Below, in pieces: positions 1 to 11,435 of a DNA stretch of 64,000 bases (within the stretch, counting starts at the first letter, position 1; each line of letters starts with the position of its first letter). Location of the stretch: positions 62,001 through 126,000 of the forward strand of contig JAGVSM010001194.1 in assembly GCA_022494885.1 (NCBI GenBank). Reading direction: 5' to 3'. The stretch comes from Micrasema longulum. Its lineage: Eukaryota; Arthropoda; Insecta; Trichoptera; Brachycentridae. The notes beneath the pieces are model-generated. The model made no database searches, was not told the DNA's origin, and saw nothing but the letters and a program-made list of their open reading frames with translations. Position numbers and translations under genes: made by a program.

Positions 1-100
1 ATAGTGAGTTATTTACAAGTCGTTGAAATTGGCCAACAAAATTGAAATATTTGTGTAAATTATAAGAAGGCAAATACTTATTTTTTTATTTTAAAAAATT
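1..100 (+). repeat. SINE-D body fragment
   Basis: This is the non-tRNA part of a SINE seen about ten times here. The recognisable block is TAGTGAGTTATTTACAA followed by a line ending in GTAAATTATAAGA. The tRNA-like head is missing because the window begins inside the element. Better copies are at 18468-18615 and 60960-61130. Confidence 0.7.
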
Positions 101-619
101 TAAATAATAACACCTAAGTCGCGAATTTGACTGTTATAGAAATAGGGGTGTTATTTAATAAGTGGGGAAAGCTGACCGTCGTTTATTTGCGGGAAATACA
201 AAATGAGTATTATACCAGCTTCTCTTTTCTATGGCTGACTGCTTTCTGCATATCTGCGTTCAATTGTTTGGTAATCTGTTGGAGAAAAAAATGTAATACA
301 CACGTACATCATAATTGGCTACCTCTGGATCGTTCATAAACACGGATTGATGACCAACTTTCTCTATTTGGGGGATAGGAGTGCCTCTATACGGGCGGAG
401 GAACACAAGCTGGGCCCTTATTTAGACGTGAAAGTGGGAGACGCGAGCTGGCGACCTTTTAGGGCTTCAGTGGCTCATCTCCGCGTGGGGCCCCGAGCCC
501 CTGACGAGTGCCGTCGCTAGTAAGGAAGCTGCGGGCGCAATACTGGACCTTACACGAGTGCGCAATGAGGAAGTTCGGTAGATTTAAAAAATATATATGT
601 TAATATAATTTTATAGTAA
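101..619. other. no recognisable feature
   Basis: Non-coding stretch. The part at about 355-560 is richer in GC than its surroundings and may be an old transposon piece, but no reading frame, terminal repeat or second copy in the window supports that. Confidence 0.4.
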
Positions 620-890
620 GTTCGGTACAAAAAATGATTTCTTACGCGCGTTAAAAATTAGAGCATTCATTTCTAAAGCAATGTTTCCTGAAAATGTATG
701 AAAAATATTTTAATAAAAACGAACTACTCTGAACGGCGTCACTAGTTTATATGAATCAACCGATGATAAGAGAGTTGTGAAACATTTCCGGTTTACGGTA
801 AGTCAACGGAAAAATCGGCAAAACCGACTAAGAAGAAGCGGAAGAGAACTTGAGACGTCACACGCGGAGTAATTTCAGAAACACAAAACT
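620..890 (+). repeat. dispersed repeat E
   Basis: A copy of a roughly 300-bp dispersed repeat also found at 11115-11435, 55920-56240 and, reversed and partial, at 25540-25615. Shared blocks are TTAAAAATTAGAGCATT, a GACGTCACT-type block and CACACGCGGAGTAATTTCAG. There is no coding frame. It could be part of a non-autonomous element or a LINE/Helitron end. Confidence 0.6.
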
Positions 891-1026
891 TGACTTTTGT
901 GAAGTAAAAGAGCTGAAACCTTTATCACGTGGGTGAGATTCATCCGGCTGAACCAAATCACCTACTAGGCAACGCCTGAAAACAATTTGCTAATTTTGAT
1001 ACAGCTCTTTTACTTCACAAAAGTCA
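891..1026. repeat. 25-bp perfect inverted repeat
   Basis: Positions 891-915 and 1002-1026 are perfect reverse complements (they begin TGACTTTTGTGAAGTAAAAG and end with its complement), with an 86-nt spacer. The spacer resembles 25800-25885, so this is part of a repeat. It directly follows repeat E. Transcribed, it would make a stem-loop. A small MITE is the simplest reading. Confidence 0.6.
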
Positions 1027-1846
1027 ACAGATGGAATAGTTGAGGAAACATGGATGTTCAAACATGGGCAGAATGGTGAATGTTACACAGTGTGTAAAGT
1101 GGCCACAAAACCAGCCAATGACAGGTCATAAGCCCTGTAAATGCCTAGACTGCCATATTTCCTTCTCAAAAATGTTTTTCCCTCTCTGTTGAAATAAATT
1201 TAAATAATTATTTTCCCCAAGCCATTTCATATTCGGTACATATCTAGATATTATTTTTTAAGTTATCTAACGGGGTGATTGCTCGCTCGCTCGATTTAAT
1301 CAATAGAACAGCCTTTGTCGAAACAAGCGTGTTTTCAATTCTATCAAATCAAAATAATCTATTATCAGCGGGATTGTGGCGTGTGTAACGCCGACTCTAC
1401 CTCCGTACAATAACAGCGCATAACTCCCGGAGCCGGAGTGACACTTGGCAAGGTACCCAAGATCACCACCGACTCGTGGAGAGTTGAGGCACACCGCATT
1501 GGCCAGTACAGCGAGTGGAAGCACGTACTTGGCCGGACAAAAATGTCAGATCTAGCCGTCACAACTGTACTCATAACATTGCAATTTGCAGGGGAATTAA
1601 TTCGTCACAAGATAAAGAAAGTTTGCGACGAATATCTTGTTACAATTCGTTCATAAACCCGATACAAAAAAGTCAGATATACGCATCATTAGAGCACTGA
1701 TTCTGAATGACGAAGTTTAGTGTTTTTTTTCTTTGTTTAATAGACTATTTTTATTTTATTTTATTTGGTAATTCAACAAAGATACATACTGGAAAACATA
1801 CAATTTGAAAGTATTCATCGATACAATTTTAAATGCATATACATAC
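1027..1846. other. no recognisable feature
   Basis: No supported gene. Overlapping short frames on both strands at 1300-1660 cover one GC-richer patch and none shows a protein motif. The TTTATTTGGTAATTCAACAA stretch near 1755 recurs near 42820 and is probably a LINE tail. Confidence 0.4.
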
Positions 1847-2209
1847 AGGATGTTCTTTAAACCTTGTCACATCCGAAACTACGATGATCAGTATGGGCAA
1901 GAAGACATATTAGAATATTTAAAAAAATATTTAAAACAAAGAAAAATTTTAAAAATAAAATATTTAAAAAAACAAATGGTTTTTTACTTCTGCAGTGGCG
2001 AAGTGAGGGGAGCGCGGCGAAGTGTCAGACTCCCCCCTTCCCCCTCCTCGTTTCACCCCTGCAGAAATAAGCAACCATTTGCTTTTATTTATATTTTATT
2101 TTTTAAATTTTATTAGTTCTAAAAAAATATTTTAACGTGCCAATATGTCTTCTTGCTCATACTGATCATCGTGGTTTCGGATGTGACAGGGTTTAAAGAA
2201 CACCCTGTA
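1847..2209. mobile_element. Tc1/mariner-like MITE (CAGGGTGTTC family)
   Basis: Nearly full copy with long terminal inverted repeats of about 75 bp or more. The left end reads CAGGATGTTCTTTAAACC and the right end is its complement ending in CACCCTG. The flanks fit a TA target duplication. Both TIRs contain TGATCAGTATG and AAGAAGACATATT. The central part carries a C-rich block. Other copies are at 5199-5510, 19132-19487 and 26640-26816, with a half copy at 5885-6007. No transposase frame is present. Confidence 0.8.
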
Positions 2210-2340
2210 TATCTTCAATTATAGAATTAATTATTTATTTTTAACATATTTATTACAGGAATTTACAACGAATTATTTATGCAACAAATTAATTAAGTAG
2301 TAAAAGTAAACATCCATATTTTTTTATTTTTGATGGTGGT

Positions 2341-2838
2341 TCATCTAAACTGGCCAACTAGGGATAGCTTCCCCGTTCTAAGGCAGTAAATTATATATTT
2401 TATAATAGTATTAAAAGTAAATAATAAATATACAATGAAAACATAAATAATACCAAAATCTATATATCCTAAGTAATTACTAGTAAAACAAGAAATCAGC
2501 TTACGTCCTTCTACATCGGACAACAATTTATCTGACTCCCTCCGACCAATACAAATTAAAAATGCAGTCAACACCTTCCTCAGCTTGGCAATCCCACCAC
2601 ATTTCCATGAATCTGGGATAAGGTTATATATCCTCGGGCCTATATAGTATTGCTGCCTTTGAGCCAAAAAAGTATTAACTCCTCTCTGTAGAAACAGATT
2701 TTTATTCAAGTGTCTAGTATTATGAACATGACAAACCGTTGCATATTTTATAATTACACAAAATAGTTTTATCACACTACCAGAAGCCAAACTAGAAGAT
2801 GGGTCATGGGGTCTACAACAAACTCTGAATTCGGGCAA
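2341..2838 (-). pseudogene. LINE ORF2 C-terminal fragment
   Basis: A 165-codon frame reading leftwards shows the usual end of a CR1/jockey-type non-LTR ORF2: an HNTRH motif, then FLQRGVNTF and QQYYIGPRIYNLIPD. These match the R-G-x-x-x-Y-x-G-P-K-I-Y-N-x-L-P pattern found past the reverse transcriptase domain. The catalytic domains are absent, so this is a 5'-truncated dead copy. Confidence 0.7.
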
Positions 2839-2845
2839 AAAAAAA

Positions 2846-3160
2846 TCAGATTTCTGGGCCCCAAAATATTAAATTTGTTACTAGAACATTGCAAAACCGT
2901 GCCCCGGATTTAATTAAATAAATTTGTAAAAAATTGGTTACTGGGTTTAGGTAGAAAAAAATCGGAAAACTCACCCAAAAACATTCTTAAGTAATAAATT
3001 GTATAAATTACTATTGTATAACTGTATAATAAATTAACTAGAAGGTAGTCATGTTATTGTTTATTTAGCATAAAAATGTCTGCCTTAAAACAGGTTGTAC
3101 CTAGTTAGGCAGACTAGACATGATCCAGAGAAATCTATTACCTAAGTGTGTATGAAGTGG
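2846..3160 (+). mobile_element. LINE 3' end with terminal hairpin
   Basis: Reading rightwards, fragments like GPKILNLL and NKFVKNWLL resemble the last residues of a LINE ORF2. They are followed by a 3' UTR with a stem-loop: GTCTGCCT at 3079-3086 pairs with AGGCAGAC at 3108-3115, and inner AGGT/ACCT can also pair. It lies head-to-head with the LINE fragment at 2341-2838. Similar terminal hairpins with different stem sequences occur at 48878-48916 and 52342-52370. Confidence 0.55.
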
Positions 3161-3233
3161 ATAAAGAAATTGTTATTTTTGTTAATGAACCATAATTATA
3201 ATAATAAATTTTGTTATATTATATTATATTAAG

Positions 3234-3238
<5 letters not shown>

Positions 3239-3268
<30 letters not shown>
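3239..3268. repeat. (TA)n microsatellite
   Basis: An uninterrupted run of about 15 AT/TA dinucleotides in an already AT-rich stretch. It is likely polymorphic in length. Confidence 0.9.
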
Positions 3269-3273
<5 letters not shown>

Positions 3274-3622
3274 CAGGATACAATGCAATACAAAATAAGT
3301 TGTACGTGTGTGCTTATTAAATAAGATTTATTCCTAAGACATTATTCGCTAAAGCTAGAGAGTATCATGAAAAATGACAATTTTATTGTTTCGGCAGTAT
3401 GTATTATATTCCCGACACATGCGGGCCATAGGTGTGTGGTATGTAGCATTACTTGAAAACAAAGGCAGTTTAAATATTTCCCGATGTCTGAGTGTTCTCA
3501 ATCCCGCGTCTATTTGTATTTTATGTAGGAGGTTAGTACCTGCTTTATGGCTAATATTTTATACAGAAATTTTATATCGAAAACAACGAGGCGTTTTATC
3601 AGATAATCAAAATGAAAAAGAG
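3269..3622. other. no recognisable feature
   Basis: AT-rich sequence. The 115-codon frame at 3374-3721 has no recognisable motif, has no splice context and runs into a repeat, so it is not called as a gene. Confidence 0.4.
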
Positions 3623-3770
3623 CTAGGGCCGGTTGCATCGACAAAAGTTAAGTTAAAGTCAGGGCTAAAGTCAAATGAAAGTTACTTTTATGTCAAAATG
3701 CGTTGCATCAAAAAAAGTTAACTAAATATTAACAAAAAAGTTACTTTTATTTAACCGGCCGCTAGGGGGC
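3623..3770. mobile_element. possible MITE with GGCCGGTT ends
   Basis: Left end CTAGGGCCGGTTGCATC and right end TTTAACCGGCCGCTAG are imperfect inverted repeats around an interior built of repeated AAAGTTAA/AAAGTTAC units. It sits directly beyond the point where the LINE at 3785-5005 is broken. The terminal repeats are short and the copy is degenerate. Confidence 0.4.
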
Positions 3771-3784
3771 CGTTTAAAGTTAAG

Positions 3785-5005
3785 TTTAAAGTTAAATGCG
3801 ATCTGCCATCTGTCTAAAAAGCCTCGTGAGTGTTAAAATCCATTGATCGATCTGTGAAAAGTTACAGAAAATACTGATCAGACGTTCAAGCAAAATGTTA
3901 TGGTCTACAGTATCAAATGCAGCACTCATGTCCAAAAGAGCCAACAACACTAGATTACCAGAGTCTACCGCTGTTATAATGTCAGACAGCACTCTTATCA
4001 CTCCTGTCTCCGTAGAATGAAAACGTCGGTATGCCGATTGCCTTACCGAAAATAATGAATTCTGCTCGATATAATTAACGAGCCTATGAGAAACTATTTT
4101 TTCTAATATTTTTGATACGATGGGAAGATTTGAAATAGGGCGAAAATCGGAAAGATCTTCCACATCTAATTGTAAACCTTTTAAAGGTGGAGTTACATTC
4201 GCTTTCTTTATGGCATTTGGAACAATGCTGTGCTCCATGGAAGTATTGAATAAGTCTGTTAAAAATGGAGCTAATGCGTTAATGCATTTTTTCAAAACCC
4301 ATGTTGAATCGGATCTAGTATACATTGTTTGTTGGGTTATGCCGCAACAATCCTTTTTACCTCATTTATAGATGTTGGTTCAAATTTACTTAATTTTTGG
4401 GAGGCGTCGGCTGAAAAAAAAGGTTTTTTCCCTGAACTAGATGCCAGTCTGATTTTTTCGACCTTATTTGTAAAAAAGTTGGCAAAATCAGTAGCACTAG
4501 CGCCTGTATTCGGTGTTTCTGTTATAGAGTCACCACGAACAGATTGAAGGCTTCGCCAGAGTTGTTTTGGAGACTTTCTCTGTACAATGATTTTCTTGCA
4601 CCAAAAACTTGATTTTTTCCTTTTATAAATGTCCTGTAAGAGGCTTGCATTTCTAACCATATTGATCGGTCTGAAGTTGACAGTGTATTTCTGTATTTAC
4701 GTTCAAGACGTCTTAACTCTTTTTTTTGCGTCGACTATTTTCGTCAAACCATGCATCAGATTTCCTTTTTCGAATAGTCTTCGTAGTAAGCGGTGCATGT
4801 TTGTCTATCAGGTTAGATAGTACCTCATTATACAACCTAACCAATTGATCAACGTCGTTTGAGCGACGGTCAATATTCGGAGCGACCAACGATGTCAAAA
4901 GTTCAAAGTAAAAATTTTCTAAATTTATTTTTCTCCATTGCCTTGATATGAGTGTTTTGTAAATTTCTGTTGGTTTTTGTACGTTAATTTTACAGTACAC
5001 TGATC
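3785..5005 (-). pseudogene. L2/CR1-like LINE, broken reverse transcriptase
   Basis: Three leftward frames (5000-4713, 4660-4337, 4325-3792) are successive pieces of one ORF2. The first holds LIDKHAPLTTKTIRKRKSDAWF, broken here as LIDKHAPLTT and WFDENSR, typical of the linker between endonuclease and reverse transcriptase. The third is the start of the RT domain: DFRPISNLPI, then SAYRRFHSTET, then LLDMSAAFDTVDH with the first catalytic aspartate region. The YADD box and everything downstream are missing. Frame breaks separate the pieces, so it is dead. Confidence 0.85.
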
Positions 5006-5009
5006 AAGG

Positions 5010-5125
5010 TATAATTAACTTAACCTTGATAAAGAAGCTTGTATAGCTTGGAAACCGGTCGGTAGAAAAGATATAAAAATAAGTGGTTAAAAACACCGCT
5101 AAGTTAGTGCTTCAAATATAAAATT
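5010..5125 (+). mobile_element. Penelope-like terminal fragment, decayed hammerhead
   Basis: Contains GGAAACCGGTCGG (about 5050-5062), the stem III/cleavage part of the hammerhead at 31585-31641, preceded by a stem AAGCT...AGCTT. The CUGANGA core is damaged (CTTGATAAAG). The following text, an AAGTGGTT block and then TTAGTGCTTCAAATAT, recurs after the Penelope-like element near 31.65-31.79 kb, which ties the two together. Confidence 0.6.
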
Positions 5126-5198
5126 TACAAAACCGTTTAATTTATACTTATTACGGCTGCAAAAATTATTAATATTTTAATATTTATTGTTTATAACA

Positions 5199-5510
5199 GG
5201 GTGTTCTTTAAACCCTGTCACATCCGAAACTACGATGATCAGTATGGGCAAGAAGACATATTAGCATATTAAAAAAAAAAATTTAAAAGAACATTTTTTT
5301 TTTAAAGTATTAAAAAAAACAAATATCAGACTCCCCCCTCTCTCCTCCTCGTTTCTCCCGTGCAGAAGTAAGCAACTATTTGTTTTTTAGACATTTTACT
5401 TTTGTAAATTTTATCCGTTCTAAAAATTTATTTTAATGTGCCAATATGTCTTCTTGCTCAAACTGATCATCGTGGTTTCGGATGTGACAGGGTTTAAAGA
5501 ACACCCTGTA
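5199..5510. mobile_element. Tc1/mariner-like MITE (CAGGGTGTTC family)
   Basis: Second copy of the family at 1847-2209. Both TIRs are present (CAGGGTGTTCTTTAAACC at left, GTTTAAAGAACACCCTG at right), but the interior is shorter. Confidence 0.8.
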
Positions 5511-5585
5511 GAGAAATTTGTTGATGTTTATATTCCTAGATGTAACACGGTAGCCGGGGTCAAGTAAGGTTTTTTTTCAGAATTT

Positions 5586-5875
5586 TGACACGCCGAAGTA
5601 AAAAGGCTACCCATCGCTGGTTTAGTATAATATGCCGAGGATGGAGAGATCTCGTCGTGCAGATTAGTCCGATTTTCGCCTTTTGTCCGGTGCGAGTACC
5701 CAGACCTGGCAGTACTCTCGCCAGGCGACCTCGACCGACATGGCTGTCAGTCGCCCATATACATTATACTGCAGACTGGGTACACCCGAATCCGTATACG
5801 GCCTGGCCGACCCGGCCCGGGACGCGAACCGAGGCCCGCGGCGATGCCGCTCGACCACCGCGCTGGTCAGAAACG
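5586..5875 (-). mobile_element. GC-rich tRNA-derived SINE-F
   Basis: On the minus strand the element begins with a tRNA-like head. A box A-like AGCGCGGTGGTCGAGCGG lies at about 5864-5847, and a box B-like GGTTCGCGTCCC at about 5830-5819. It then runs through a GC-rich body to a tail near 5586. It has inserted beside, or inside, a half copy of the CAGGGTGTTC MITE. It is the only copy of this family I see here. Confidence 0.55.
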
Positions 5876-5884
5876 AAGTTTTTT

Positions 5885-6007
5885 TTTTAATATTTTATTT
5901 TTGAAAATTTTCTTTGTTCTAAATATGTTTTTAAATATGTTATATGTCTTCTTGCCCATACTGATCATTGTGGTTTTGGATGTGACAGGGTTTAAAGGAC
6001 ACCCTGG
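5885..6007. mobile_element. half copy of CAGGGTGTTC MITE
   Basis: Only the right terminal repeat is recognisable (GTGACAGGGTTTAAAGGACACCCTGG near 5982-6007, shown here only as GTGACAGGGTTTAAAG). SINE-F lies where the left half should be. Confidence 0.65.
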
Positions 6008-6534
6008 ATGCACATAGGTATTGTTTCTTTATTGAAAATAGTTTCAAACACCTCAAACAGTTTATTATAACGTCACAAAATAGTTGTAAAATTACTCTGC
6101 CGTAGTGCTGTGATTTACGACATTGACCCTTTTAGACCCAAGCCACAGTTTTATCAACTCGTTCATTGTTAATCGCAGCGTTCTAATGTGGGTTCGGTGT
6201 TCGATTTCGAATGCGAAAAGTCCACCACAATACCGGGTTTCCGATACTTGAAATTGTAGTACCGAAAAAATAACGGTATTATAAAAATGCGCCGATAGTC
6301 TGTGCTCTAATGGAATCAATGATTATTAAAAGACACTTTTGTCCATAAATGTTACGAGTAGTTTAGAGAATAAAAAAAAAAAAAGTGTATCCCACCTAAT
6401 ATAAACTTTAAAGTGAGAATTTATACCACCTGTGTTGTACCATAACTATAATGAAACACAGCTGGTGGTCATTGAAACGTCCATTTATTTTAGTAATTTA
6501 ATATAAAAAAATTGAAAAAACATTTTTTTTTAAA
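6008..6534. other. no recognisable feature
   Basis: No supported gene. A short GACCCAAGCCACAG block near 6136 recurs as GATCCAAGCCACAG near 9370, which hints at an unclassified dispersed repeat. Confidence 0.4.
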
Positions 6535-6685
6535 AATAAATATTTGAGTTCTTACGATTTACCCATATATTTAACTTTAAAGAGCCATTTTCAACGAGTT
6601 GTAAATAACTCACTATTAGAATATGGAATCAAGTTGAAGTAAAGTGGGATTCGAACCACGGAACTTTTGGTGATAAAAAAAATGT
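6535..6685 (-). mobile_element. SINE-D copy
   Basis: Reverse-oriented SINE-D: AAATAACTCACTATTAGAA, then GGGATTCGAACCACGGA, the complement of the box B-bearing tRNA-like head. Confidence 0.75.
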
Positions 6686-7650
6686 TTTTAAAACAACTCA
6701 TGTCCAGGACGAAAATTGTTTTAAAAGTCATCGCGTTTTTATCTACCTATTATTTAAATGAAATAAATGTATAAAAGATGTGATTTTTAAATCAAACTAT
6801 GGGTTATAGGTTTATTTTTAAAATAAAGTCATAAAAAACGGAAACTTAAAACAAATTACAAAAGTGTATTTTAATAATCATTGATTCAATTATGAAATAA
6901 TCCGAGTAACAGGGTTGGTCTTTTGTTTTCTTACAATTATGACAAGACTATTTTTTTCGGACTTAGTCTATTTTTTCCCTAAAAGAGCATAAATTTACCA
7001 AACTTTTAGTGTACATACTACATATCTGATTTTTTTACAAAGTGGACATGGTCTACTTTTAATTTCAGGCCTCCAAATGTAATATCCTCTATCAGAATCG
7101 CATTAAATTAGGTATATAGAGATCTGGATATTATCGTATTGAGCGGTGCAAAAATAGCTCCAAATTGACGGCCATGTGTACGATTATTACTGTGCGTACT
7201 GGAAACTGGAGACTTGAGACTCTTGAAACATCAAATAATAAAGATATGTTAAGCAATAAGCTAATTATATCTACAGTGGTATAATATCGATGTATTCTGG
7301 CAATACCACGCGCTCTATACACGCGTTGTTAATAATTACATTCGCTACAATCAATACGCGAGTACGGAAAACAGTATAAATGACTCATAACCTGAAAGTT
7401 ACAAAAATATCAGCACGCTACGTTTGCCTGGGAAGATCGTCCATCTAAAAACAGTTAACACATTCCACGAAACATCCCTTCGCAAACCTGCTCTTATTTA
7501 CTTTAAATGCTCCCGCATTCCGCACCTCAGACAAGCCTCGCAGCAAAATACGTCATTCATTTTTATTATTATTTTTTGTATAAATTTTTTTGACAATCAA
7601 GTCTGAAATTTCTAAGTTTAGGTGACTGTTGTTATTTTTAATATATCATC
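6686..7650. other. no recognisable feature
   Basis: AT-rich, no supported gene. Frames at 7131-7322 and 7424-7606 have no motif. Confidence 0.4.
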
Positions 7651-7905
7651 ATTATTCCCTCTTTCGCACCTAATGGTGCATAGAGTACTGCATTAGTACA
7701 CTAATCGCGGCTTAACTTGATCATTTTTTGTTACATGAAGGTTAGATGATCAGTCTTACAAGCAGTCCAGGGACTATGAAAAATAAGAGTGTAAAAACAC
7801 ATTTTTAAATAAATATTTCATGTCAACCACGCCAGGAATCGAACCCGAGACCTGGTGCGTGGTAGGCGAACGCGCTGACTACTTCACTACGAGGCCGACG
7901 ATTTA
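7651..7905 (-). mobile_element. SINE-B copy
   Basis: Minus-strand copy. The tRNA-like head has box B GGTTCGATTCC (complement at about 7838-7848) and a GCGCGTTCGCC block. The 3' part is the conserved GCACCTAATGGTGCATAG region, where short inverted blocks (GCACC/GGTGC) flank a small loop. Confidence 0.75.
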
Positions 7906-10029
7906 ATATAAAAGTAACGCATAATACATCGATTTTGTTATACTACAAGACAAAATAGTCCTGGGCCGCGACTATAAACGGCTATCTTCATCGGTATATA
8001 CTGAGACGGTATAAACTAATATCTATATTTATGTACGAAAGTGTGTATATTTGTATGAATATTCAACGTATCTTCGTCGGCAACCTTTAATTGAACATGT
8101 TTAGAAAGAAAAAATGTAAACATATTAGATTTTTCATACTGAAAACTTAATTTTACTTTATGGATAAAATTGAAGATAAATTTTAACTTCCCATTAGAAT
8201 ACGTACCCTGGTGCTGTCTATAGTCAATAATAAATGATACTGTCTATAGTTCTTGATTGATGATTTCAAGTTCGCGTACTAAGAGCTGTAGGTGACAGTA
8301 CGTAGCCAGCTGATTGTCCTCCTGACATTACGCTACACACGAGTCACACTCAACAGGAGTAGAGGTCGGAACGGTGACTCATCGCAATGAGTTCCTGCCC
8401 GAATTCATCTGGGTGTATTATGCGAGCAGTAATAGAATAATTAGCATTGGCATCGTGAAATGTAAAATAGCTTTTCGCAAGTGCAAATTGTAGAAAATAA
8501 GAATAATATGGCTAATTTACATAGCACCATTTTTGTTAAAAATCGCTAGACGAGTTGCAACTCTGCTCACAACCCGCACTATAATAATATATAACCCTAA
8601 CAATGAACTCTTAACGGGTTTTAAAAATTTAAATATCTGGTTGAGAAGGGAATGCAATCATTTTTAAAACGGGGTGGAATCCATCTTTGTCTACAAACAT
8701 TTGGATATACTTTAAAAAAATATTTTTATTTTATTGAAATAAACGGAACTGAGTGCCTTTTACATATTAGTTACAAATACAGTTAAATATAGATACATGT
8801 AAGTATAATTATAAGTAAAACAGAGCATTTAAAACAATAGTATTAATTAACAAATTAAGAAAGTCTAAAAAAGATAAACTATATAAAAAAATAAAATATT
8901 ACCAGTTATAGAATTATTGATAAAAAAAATGATAATTTGGTATTAGAAATACTTTGAACCTGTTAAAAAAAGAAATCAATTTTGAATAACATTAAACGAT
9001 AAAAAAAATATATATATTTGTATTATTATTTAAAACTAATATTTAGGGAAATAGTATGTATTTATGTATAAAAATATATGAAGATGTAAAAAAAAAGATG
9101 AAGAGAAATATTTTGTACTTATATTGTTGATATCTCGGTGGCTATCTATAAGGGCCAATGTCGTATATCGTAATATTACAGGAGAGTGATTATTTTCCCA
9201 TTTTGTCGCGTTATAATAAACTGTTTGACGTCTGTGATTACAAATATTAATAAAAAACATTACGACAGATGTATAGGTGTATAAATTAATTAAATATGCA
9301 AGTTCTTTAATTGACACCGACCCTTTATAAAATGGTGGCAAGAAAAATGTGAAACTGACATAAGCCCTTCCAGATCCAAGCCACAGATCCATATGAAGTT
9401 TTGAAGGATAGTAACTTAATAAGAAAAAATTGATATATAATATATATTTTTTATTTTTATTTATTTAATTTTACAATACGCCCGAGGGGCATTTACAAAA
9501 AATATACAGTTAAGTACAAACATAGTGCGTAAAAATTTAAAAGATAAACAATGTTTTTTATCTTTTAAAAATAATAAAAAGTGAAACTATATTATCAAAT
9601 TTAAATAGGTACTAACGAATCTAATAAATGTCAATCCACTATAATTGTACCGTGCCGATTAGATTAATATGATATGTGTGAAATAAGCTATTATCCGTCG
9701 GGTTATTACGCGGCTGGATTGTTTATTTTGAAATTCTTGTTATAATAAAAATACAATAATAAATAAGTATCCAACCAATTACCGGACCGAGTGGATTGGC
9801 GCGATACGTGTGAAACGGGCCCGTACACGACACAATCAATCATTTTTTGACTATTCATATTATAGATGTTCTATAGTAACGATAATTTGCAAAAGCTCCT
9901 TATGCTAATGATATGCTGTTAACTTATTTTTATGTTCATAACATACTGACTTTTTTATATATTTTGTATGCTAACATACGTGCATTTTCTTTTTATATTT
10001 ATTTATTTATTTATTAACGGACATTGTCC
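7906..10029. other. no recognisable gene
   Basis: About 2 kb of AT-rich DNA. The TTGTCTACAAACATTTGG block near 8690 recurs near 41190 after a LINE tail, so 8640-8900 is probably LINE 3' debris. The 118-codon frame at 9036-9392 lacks any motif. Confidence 0.4.
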
Positions 10030-10375
10030 ATGTATACAATTTATAAGGTTTAAATATTACAATAAAATAATAGTTTAAAACATTTTAAAAAAAAAGAAAG
10101 AAGCATTGACAAACATAAGGGACATCGAGACAAGATCTGGACTATTTATTTAGTGCTCGTTTAAATCGTTGTAAACTTAAACCAAAAAAGTCCAGATCTT
10201 GTCTTGAGTTAACAATACGACAAAGGCGGGTCATTGGAGAATTTAGGCCATAGTTTGTTCTATGCTGATCGATGAACAGTACTTCATTGTTTCTCAATCT
10301 ACGAGTCGGAATATTGAATTTTACTTGTCCCAGTAATGATGGAACATCGATTATACCATTTAGTATGCCGAACAT
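10030..10375 (-). pseudogene. LINE ORF2 C-terminal fragment with hairpin
   Basis: The leftward frame contains IPTRRLRNNEVLF and RTNYGLNSPMTRLCRI, a standard C-terminal signature of jockey/CR1-like ORF2 proteins (TNYGLNSPxxRxCxxxN). A perfect 16-bp inverted repeat (10128-10143 and 10189-10204) spans the stop codon, so the transcript end would fold into a long stem. The remainder down to 10030 is the 3' UTR. Confidence 0.7.
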
Positions 10376-11114
10376 ATATATGGAGTCAATATTAGTTCTA
10401 CGTTTTTGTAGACTATAACCATGTTTTAATATTGTTTTTCATTTTTGCATAATTGGGCTCATTACAATCTTATATTTTATATTGTAAAAGGCACTCGTGC
10501 TGTATAATAAATAAAAAAGTGCGGTGCACTGTCAAGTAAAAATATGCGTAAATAAATTACTATTGCTCATTTATAATGTAGTTATAATATTCTTGACAAA
10601 ATGTAAAGATATGCACTGCCAAGGTTTTTGGTCACGAGCCGCCGAAATCTGAACCAATTATTTTTTCAATGAAATAATGGTATCCAGTTCATTTTTACAT
10701 GATAATTTAACAGACCTATCTTGAAATGAGGACATTTTGAAAATCTCACATGCATGACTGTAAATAATTGATAACTCCACTCCACAGTCTACACTCGCGG
10801 CAAATTACCCCCAAACAGACCATTTATAATAATAAATTCCCCATGTTATTTCTAACATATTTGCGGCATGCGACATTGGAGAGCGAGAACCGTAATCATA
10901 AAGGAAACACACTCGAAGCTTATTTTTATTATGTATTTCAATGTGACTAACGGTTACGTGTAATGAGCATAATGTTTCCATTAATCACAAGAATAAATAA
11001 AATATACTGATATAAGTTTGAATTAATGTTGTCTTTAATCTGAATTCTATTGGTGTAGGTACGAAATGCAATACGGCTCTGCGTATGTAAAATGTAAACA
11101 CTTCTATAATGAGG
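10376..11114. other. no recognisable feature
   Basis: AT-rich, no supported gene or repeat. Confidence 0.4.
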
Positions 11115-11435
11115 CAGGTAATGAGAAACTTCAGCCCTACAGGAAATTGGATACAAGAAATGTTTTCTTGCGTGCGATAAAAATTAGAGCATTAAATTGG
11201 ACGGCAAAGTTTCTTGAAAATGTACGAAAAAAATAATAAAAACGCACTCCTTTGAACGACGTCACTGGTTCATAAGAACTAGCCAATGATATGAGAGCTG
11301 TAAAGGATATCCGATTTGCTTACCGTAAACAAACCAATCGGAAGAACTGGCAGAGAAGAACCTCTGCCGTCACACGCGGAATGATTACAGAAATACAAAA
11401 CTTTAAAAAATCATAGCGCTGATAAAACGATACAT
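11115..11435 (+). repeat. dispersed repeat E
   Basis: Copy with AACTTCAGCCCTACAGGAAA at the left and CACACGCGGAATGATTACAG at the right. It can be read alongside 55920-56240 over nearly its whole length, including a shared tail AACTTTAAAAAATCATA. Confidence 0.65.

Noticed and set aside
3374..3721. 115-codon plus-strand frame
   Set aside because: No motif, runs into a MITE-like repeat of AAAGTTAA units.
5585..5904. GC-rich frames on both strands
   Set aside because: They lie in SINE-F; no protein features.
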